The position numbers and the translations under genes are program-made. Of a stretch of DNA of 10,228 nucleotides, positions 6,341 through 10,228 are shown piece by piece (position 1 is the first letter of the stretch; every line of letters starts with the position of its first letter). Below the pieces are notes generated by a model that saw nothing but the letters and a program-made list of their open reading frames with translations, was not told the DNA's origin and ran no database searches. This DNA comes from Planctomycetota bacterium (GTDB taxonomy: Bacteria; Planctomycetota; Planctomycetia; Pirellulales; Lacipirellulaceae): assembly GCA_022614705.1 (NCBI GenBank), contig JAKEIB010000347.1:1-10228 (forward strand), written 5' to 3'.

Positions 6341-8170
6341 ATGCGCCGAACGCTTTTGGCAATGGGCATTGTTCTGGTCGTCACGGCCAGTGCGAAAGCC
6401 GTTGAGATTGGGAGTTTCCCGGGTCTTGAAAAGTTGATCGACGAGTCCGACGCGATTGTCATCCTGCGCATCGATCGCCATATCGATCCGAACACAGACC
6501 GCAATCTGCTCTCGACTCACGAGTGCTTTATTTACCAAGCACTCAAGGGGCCAATTCCGCCAGAAGAGAGGATTCGGCTCCGGCTCATGGACACGCGGAC
6601 GGCTTTCTCCACGCCCTTCGCCCTTTGGTCGACACACCTGATGTTCCTTACCAGGAAGCGGTCGGCCGACGAACCAACCGAATTTCGGACCATCGAGTAC
6701 CAAGGCGCCAACATTGTGCTCGGCGCAACCGGCCATGAAAAGAGACTGGAAGGCGACACCATCGCAGCAAAGGTTCGATCCATCATCCAGCGCTCGATTG
6801 AGACAAAAGATCGTCAGCATGCGAAGGAAATCGCGTTCCTTAAATCGATGCTGGGTAAAGCTTCGACGGCGGTGAGCGACGAACAAACCAACGCGGCTAC
6901 AAGACCGGCAGCCACCGGAACGCTGGTCGGCCGCGTTCTGTACAACGGCGAACCGCCAGAGCCGCAGCTTCTGCGGATTCCCTTGCGGATCAGAGTCCGC
7001 CGCGAAGGACTCGAGTTTGATAGCGAGGAGCTGCCGGAGCGACGCCGCATTCATGAGCATGGCGTCCCGGATGAGTCGCTTATTGTCGGTGAAGACCGCG
7101 GAATCGCCAATGTGATCGTGTGGGTGCGGAGTAAAGACGTGCCGGTTCCGCCGCGTCGTGGGCCGCTTCCGCCGGCCACCGTGCGTGCCGCGCCCGACCG
7201 CTTCAAGCCGCACGTGCTGGCGTTTTGGAACGCCTCGCCACTCGTATGGGTGAATGAAGCTGGGGCAGGAGTCAATTTCAATTTGAGTTCCGGTATTCAA
7301 GCGAACCAGGCGCTTATGGACGGTCAACGGGTCGAAATAGATGTCAAGCGGCCGTTGCCGATTCCTTATCCGCTCACGAGTAACATCCAGCCTTGGTTCA
7401 AGTCCTACGTTTTACCGTTGGCTCACCCGTATTTTGCGGTCACAGACGACGACGGCCGATTTGAAATCAAGGATTTGCCACCGGGCGAGTGGGAATTTGC
7501 GATCTGGCATGAACGATCCGGGTGGCTGGCAACGGACAAATATCCACGAGGCCGCTTTTCTTTCACCATCACACGCGGCGAGAACGACCTTGGCGACTTG
7601 ACCGTCGAGCCGCAAGTCCTTGCTCCGCGCGCTCCCATGCGACCGGTGGTTGGCGGTCGTACACCAAACGTCGACGGCAAAGACAATAGCGTTACCGAGA
7701 TTCACCGCGCGGCAATGGACGGCCATCCGCAGCGAGTGCGCGAGCTAATAGCGAGCGGTGCCAACGTGAACGAAAGGGAGATGAGACTTCACGGCACCCC
7801 GCTCCACTATGCCGCACGCAATGGGCACGGGGAGACGGTGAAAGCACTAATCGAGATGGGCGTACGAGTCGACGCGCGGGATACCAACAATTGCACACCG
7901 CTCGTTTGGGCCGTCAAGGGCGGACACTCGGATGTCATCCGCCGATTGCTCGATGCCAAGGCCAACATCAACGCGCAAGATAGCCGCGGTTGGACGCCGC
8001 TGCACTATTCGGCAGACCGCGGTCACGAGAAAGCGGCGCAGCTTCTCATTGATCGTGGCGCTGATCCTTTGGCGATGAACAAGCAGGGACAAACGCCGAT
8101 CGATCTCCATCCGAAGCTCGACGTCAAGGTGCCGTGGCAATCGCTGCGCGGGCGGCCGGCCGAACGCTAG
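6341..8170 (+). CDS. Exported cupredoxin-like/ankyrin repeat protein
   Basis: A 609-residue protein with a Sec signal peptide (MRRTLLAMGIVLVVTASAKA, cleavage after about residue 20). Residues 25-170 are a region I do not recognise. Residues 191-425 match, from memory, a planctomycete family that couples a cupredoxin-like fold to a carboxypeptidase-regulatory-like beta domain: GTLVGRVLYNGEPP, PDESLIVGEDRGIANVIVWV, SNIQPWFKSYVLPLAHPYFAV, and TDDDGRFEIKDLPPGEWEFAIWH. The copper ligands expected in that family are missing (see findings). Residues 452-590 are four ankyrin repeats (EIHRAAMDGHPQRVRELIASG, GTPLHYAARNGH, CTPLVWAVKGGH, WTPLHYSADRGH), a protein-binding module. The protein probably acts in the periplasm or at the cell surface. 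The SD at 6329 fixes the start. Its TAG overlaps the TAG of the convergent downstream gene inside a CTAG. The role is unknown. Confidence 0.82.
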   Translation: MRRTLLAMGIVLVVTASAKAVEIGSFPGLEKLIDESDAIVILRIDRHIDPNTDRNLLSTHECFIYQALKGPIPPEERIRLRLMDTRTAFSTPFALWSTHLMFLTRKRSADEPTEFRTIEYQGANIVLGATGHEKRLEGDTIAAKVRSIIQRSIETKDRQHAKEIAFLKSMLGKASTAVSDEQTNAATRPAATGTLVGRVLYNGEPPEPQLLRIPLRIRVRREGLEFDSEELPERRRIHEHGVPDESLIVGEDRGIANVIVWVRSKDVPVPPRRGPLPPATVRAAPDRFKPHVLAFWNASPLVWVNEAGAGVNFNLSSGIQANQALMDGQRVEIDVKRPLPIPYPLTSNIQPWFKSYVLPLAHPYFAVTDDDGRFEIKDLPPGEWEFAIWHERSGWLATDKYPRGRFSFTITRGENDLGDLTVEPQVLAPRAPMRPVVGGRTPNVDGKDNSVTEIHRAAMDGHPQRVRELIASGANVNEREMRLHGTPLHYAARNGHGETVKALIEMGVRVDARDTNNCTPLVWAVKGGHSDVIRRLLDAKANINAQDSRGWTPLHYSADRGHEKAAQLLIDRGADPLAMNKQGQTPIDLHPKLDVKVPWQSLRGRPAER

Positions 8171-9150
8171 CCTGCGGCGGGGTTACTCCAGTTTGGGTGG
8201 TCCTCCGCGAGGAGGCGTTCTTCTTTCATCGATGCCCAGAGGGCGTCGGGCACGCGCTTGACGACCGCATCGACGTTTTCGGCAACGCGGTCAGGGTGCG
8301 ACGTGCTTAATGAAACGGCGACGACGCCGGGGAGCGACAGCGCGAATTGGATGCAGGCGTGCGCTGGGCGGACGCCGTGCCCGTGGCATAGCGACGTGAA
8401 GGCCTTTCTCCATGCGAACAGAGGTCTGTCGAGTGAATCGTCGGGATTGGCGATGCCCTGATCGAAGCGCGTGCCGCCCACCAGGAATCCGCCGTGAAAT
8501 ACGCCCGCGCTAACGACCGCAATTTGACTCTTGGCAAGGCTCGTCAGAAATTTAACCAGCTCCGGGGGATGGCGCATGATCGTGAAACCGCCGACGAGCG
8601 TCACGAAGTCGAAACTCGCTGTGTCGCTCAGCCTTTCCACAATGCGCCGGTCGCTCGAACGAACGCCAACGCCGGCGATTCGTCCCTCTGCCTTCAACTC
8701 GTTCATCGCTTGAAGCGCACTTATGCAAACTGGCGATGAACGGTCGTCAAATCCTTCGAGCGTTGCCAGCCGCGGCAGATACGTTTCACCCAGCAACTCG
8801 CCCGCCGCCACCAATTCATTTCGAATCGAAATGATGCCAGCCTGGTTCGGCAGGCTATTTTTCGCATTCAGCGATAGCCTGAGGTTGATGACAACCTCGT
8901 CCGCCGCGACGTCGAGTCGCTTCAACATCCGCCCAAGAAGTATCAATCCGGCGTCACGAGTCCCGCCGGCGGCTACGTCGATGAAAACTGGCGGCGTAAC
9001 CTGCTGAAACCATTCGCCGCAGATCACGCGTTTCATTTGATCTGGAATTACTCGCGCGCCATCGCCCAAGATTTCGCTACGAAAGAAAATCGGCGGAGCG
9101 TTCAGTCCTGTGCGTCCGAAAGGTCGATGATCGGATACCGGGATAGTCAT
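8167..9150 (-). CDS. Aldo/keto reductase-like protein lacking catalytic residues
   Basis: A 327-residue cytoplasmic protein of the aldo/keto reductase fold, most like the D-threo-aldose 1-dehydrogenase/L-fucose dehydrogenase branch. It begins with the typical RPFGRTGL. It then shows ALQAMNELKAEGRIAGVGVRSSD (145-167), the barrel strand FDFVTLVGGFTIM (180-192), AVVSAGVFHGGFLVGGTRFD (211-230) and AHACIQFALSLPGVVAVSLSTSHP (263-286), which is the NADP-binding end. Of the catalytic tetrad only Asp58 (FIDVA) is in place: the Tyr position is Gly63, the Lys position is Arg91, and there is no His in residues 92-138. It is therefore probably a non-catalytic or altered member. The start at 9150 is chosen because the conserved N-terminus follows at once. 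It is convergent with the ankyrin gene and divergent from the helix-hairpin-helix gene. Confidence 0.8.
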   Translation of the reverse strand: MTIPVSDHRPFGRTGLNAPPIFFRSEILGDGARVIPDQMKRVICGEWFQQVTPPVFIDVAAGGTRDAGLILLGRMLKRLDVAADEVVINLRLSLNAKNSLPNQAGIISIRNELVAAGELLGETYLPRLATLEGFDDRSSPVCISALQAMNELKAEGRIAGVGVRSSDRRIVERLSDTASFDFVTLVGGFTIMRHPPELVKFLTSLAKSQIAVVSAGVFHGGFLVGGTRFDQGIANPDDSLDRPLFAWRKAFTSLCHGHGVRPAHACIQFALSLPGVVAVSLSTSHPDRVAENVDAVVKRVPDALWASMKEERLLAEDHPNWSNPAAG

Positions 9151-9273
9151 TCAAGTCGTCCGCACCATGTAATTCACCAGGATCAAGCGATCGGGCGCGA
9201 AATCGCGCCTGGAAAAACAGGTCGCTCACCGCAATAATTATCGGTTGGCGATGTCGCAACGACGAGACTAAGT
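9151..9273. other. Divergent intergenic region with a dyad
   Basis: 123 bases between the starts of the reductase-like (-) and helix-hairpin-helix (+) genes. A dyad, GGCGCGA-aa-TCGCGCC, lies at 9194-9209 with perfect 7-bp arms and could be an operator for either gene. An AT-rich stretch at 9231-9240 (CAATAATTAT) could hold a -10 box for the plus gene, but no matching -35 is convincing. Confidence 0.4.
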
Positions 9274-9714
9274 ATGGCCGACACCCATCGGGAAGAACGC
9301 GTGGCCGAGAAAAGCGGAATGCGTCCACTCCTGCGGCGATTGGACCAGGCCGCGGTCGCCTCGCTTGTGGCACTGGCGCTGGCAGGCATGGGCGCTTATT
9401 GGGTTGTGCAGGGCGGTCATCGCGGTGAGTTGATCGAAATCGATCGCGCCGAGCCGCTCACGGCCCGGTATTTGGTCGACATCAACAAGGCCGACTGGCC
9501 GGAATTCGCAGAGCTGCCCGATCTCGGCGAAACGCTGGCCCGGCGGATCGTCGATTCTCGCTCCACCGCCGGCCCGTTCGGCGATCATGACGATTTACTA
9601 CGCGTGCGCGGCATCGGCCCGCGGACGTTGGAGCGGCTCAAGCCGTATTTGTTGCCGATGCCGGATCAGGAGGATGTGGCGGGCGGCGGCAGCGCACGGC
9701 CGGAGGCACTTTAG
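9274..9714 (+). CDS. Membrane-anchored ComEA-type helix-hairpin-helix protein
   Basis: A 146-residue protein with a basic N-terminus, one transmembrane helix (about 25-46, QAAVASLVALALAGMGAYWVV) and an outward-facing ComEA-like domain (68-127). The domain has DINKADWPEFAELPDLGETLA, then GPFGDHDDLLRVRGIGPRTLERLKPYL: two helix-hairpin-helix motifs with the hairpins LPDLGE and VRGIGP. ComEA-type proteins bind DNA at the cell surface during natural transformation, but many short proteins of this kind have no proven role. The topology (short N-terminal tail, TM, HhH domain) fits ComEA of other bacteria; no other competence genes are in the window. The start at 9274 has no clear Shine-Dalgarno sequence. 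It is followed by a repeat copy and is probably a single-gene unit. Confidence 0.82.
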   Translation: MADTHREERVAEKSGMRPLLRRLDQAAVASLVALALAGMGAYWVVQGGHRGELIEIDRAEPLTARYLVDINKADWPEFAELPDLGETLARRIVDSRSTAGPFGDHDDLLRVRGIGPRTLERLKPYLLPMPDQEDVAGGGSARPEAL

Positions 9715-9729
9715 ATTCGGCAACAAATC

Positions 9730-9753
9730 GGGACCGAGGACGGCCCTGCTCGC
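9730..9753 (+). repeat. Third copy of the palindromic-element arm
   Basis: GGGACCGAGGACGGCC and the bases after it match 3189-3212 at 22 of 24 positions. The following 15 bases also match the reverse complement of 3107-3121 at 10 of 15. A perfect 6-bp hairpin, CTGCTC-gct-GAGCAG, at 9746-9760 overlaps it. This single, non-palindromic copy lies 15 nt after the stop of the helix-hairpin-helix gene. It shows that the sequence within the hydroxylase gene belongs to a dispersed family. Confidence 0.7.
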
Positions 9754-9801
9754 TGAGCAGTGATTCGTCGAGCAGTATTTGACCTGATTGTTGCAAAATT
9801 C

Positions 9802-9830
9802 TTGTGATTGGGCGAGAGTCGCTATAGAAT
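9802..9830 (+). promoter_or_regulatory. Sigma-70-type promoter
   Basis: TTGTGA (9802-9807) and TAGAAT (9825-9830, within TATAGAAT) are separated by 17 nt, the best promoter match in the window. Transcription would begin near 9837, giving a leader of about 70 nt before the ATG at 9908. Confidence 0.6.
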
Positions 9831-9876
9831 AGCCACGTGCGAGGCATCTCTTTCGTCGTGGCGACGCTAGTTCGAT

Positions 9877-9900
9877 CTCCACCTGTTTCGTGTGGGAGGG
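9877..9900 (+). promoter_or_regulatory. Ribosome binding site able to pair with an upstream CTCC
   Basis: A strong Shine-Dalgarno, GGAGGG (9895-9900), lies 7 nt before the ATG at 9908. CTCCAC at 9877-9882 can pair with GTGGGAG at 9892-9898 (one bulged G) over a 9-nt loop and would cover it. Upstream, GCCACG (9832-9837) can pair with CGTGGC (9857-9862). Confidence 0.5.
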
Positions 9901-9907
9901 CTGGCTA

Positions 9908-10228
9908 ATGAACCGATCTTTGATGACGGCTTGTCTGGCGGCGGCAGCGATCGTTGGCAGCATGGCTGATGCGAGTCGCGCCGACGATTTCAGTATCAAC
10001 TACAAACAAATCAAGTTCGAGTATGTCGAGCAGGACCCGGACGGCGGGATCACCTTTGGCGGCGGCAGCACGTTCCCGGCGCTGCCCGCCGATTTCTTTG
10101 CTCCCGGCTCATTGCCGTTCGATGGCTATGTGAAACTGAGTGACCCCAAGGGCGATGACATAGCGCCGGACAAGATAATACGCAAAACTGGAGGCGTCTT
10201 TCCCGATCCTCCTGCTCCGGTCGATATA
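9908..10228 (+). CDS. Secreted protein of unknown function, N-terminal part
   Basis: An open frame of 107 codons runs from ATG at 9908 to the window edge without a stop. The first 25 residues form a Sec signal peptide: MNRS, a hydrophobic stretch rich in Ala, then SMADASRA before DDFSINYK. The mature part is acidic with Gly-, Pro- and Asp-rich stretches (EQDPDGGITFGGGS, FDGYVKLSDPKGDDIAPDKI) and no recognised domain. The PDPPAPVDI segment near the edge looks like a linker. The gene has its own promoter (9802-9830) and a strong Shine-Dalgarno site, so it is an independent unit. It may be one of the beta-rich extracellular proteins common in planctomycetes, but the C-terminus needed to judge this is outside the window. 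Confidence 0.75.
   Translation, partial: MNRSLMTACLAAAAIVGSMADASRADDFSINYKQIKFEYVEQDPDGGITFGGGSTFPALPADFFAPGSLPFDGYVKLSDPKGDDIAPDKIIRKTGGVFPDPPAPVDI

Noticed and set aside
6068..7327. Long open frame (419 codons) on the minus strand
   Set aside because: It lies antisense to the ankyrin gene and the end of the LRR gene, both with clear domains and correct starts. Its own peptide has no recognisable domain.
9715..9907. Possible extra small gene on the minus strand after the helix-hairpin-helix gene
   Set aside because: The frames there cross a repeat, the promoter and the neighbouring genes, and no start site or domain supports them.
1..10228. CRISPR array, tRNA or rRNA, transposase, attachment sites
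   Set aside because: I saw no regularly spaced direct repeats, tRNA cloverleaf, rRNA words or transposase motifs on either strand.

Overview
The window reads as chromosomal DNA from a high-GC, free-living bacterium, most likely a planctomycete (Pirellulales-like). This is inference. It rests on large exported proteins that join a cupredoxin-like domain to ankyrin repeats, a J-domain-like/LRR protein, many short dispersed palindromes, and a repeat that translates as HRGHRE. No rRNA, tRNA, CRISPR array or transposase was found.

Layout. 1-127 is intergenic and repeat-rich. 128-411 (-) is a small conserved-looking gene broken by one missing base and flanked by inverted copies of a 16-nt repeat. 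465-1730 (-) encodes a YgeY-type M20 metallohydrolase. 1731-1982 is a divergent intergenic region with two palindromes. 1983-4778 (+) encodes a fused [2Fe-2S]/molybdopterin hydroxylase of the xanthine dehydrogenase family, and 4814-5419 (+) a MocA-type molybdopterin cytidylyltransferase. 5512-6237 (+) encodes a J-like/LRR protein. 6341-8170 (+) encodes an exported cupredoxin-like/ankyrin protein whose stop codon overlaps that of a convergent aldo/keto reductase-like gene, 8167-9150 (-). 9274-9714 (+) encodes a membrane-anchored ComEA-type helix-hairpin-helix protein. 9715-9907 holds a repeat copy, a good promoter and a 5' leader. 9908-10228 (+) is the start of a secreted protein cut by the window edge.

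How the genes fit together. The M20 hydrolase, the molybdenum hydroxylase and the cytidylyltransferase form a recognisable purine/selenium-type molybdenum hydroxylase module: enzyme, cofactor-maturation partner and linked hydrolase. The downstream genes look unrelated to it.

Most unusual observation. The hydroxylase gene carries, in frame, a 126-nt imperfect palindrome made of two inverted copies of a repeat. A third copy of the repeat lies between genes at 9730-9753. This resembles a palindromic element inserted into a coding region, adding a Ser/Ala/Gly-rich loop of about 40 residues to an otherwise intact enzyme.
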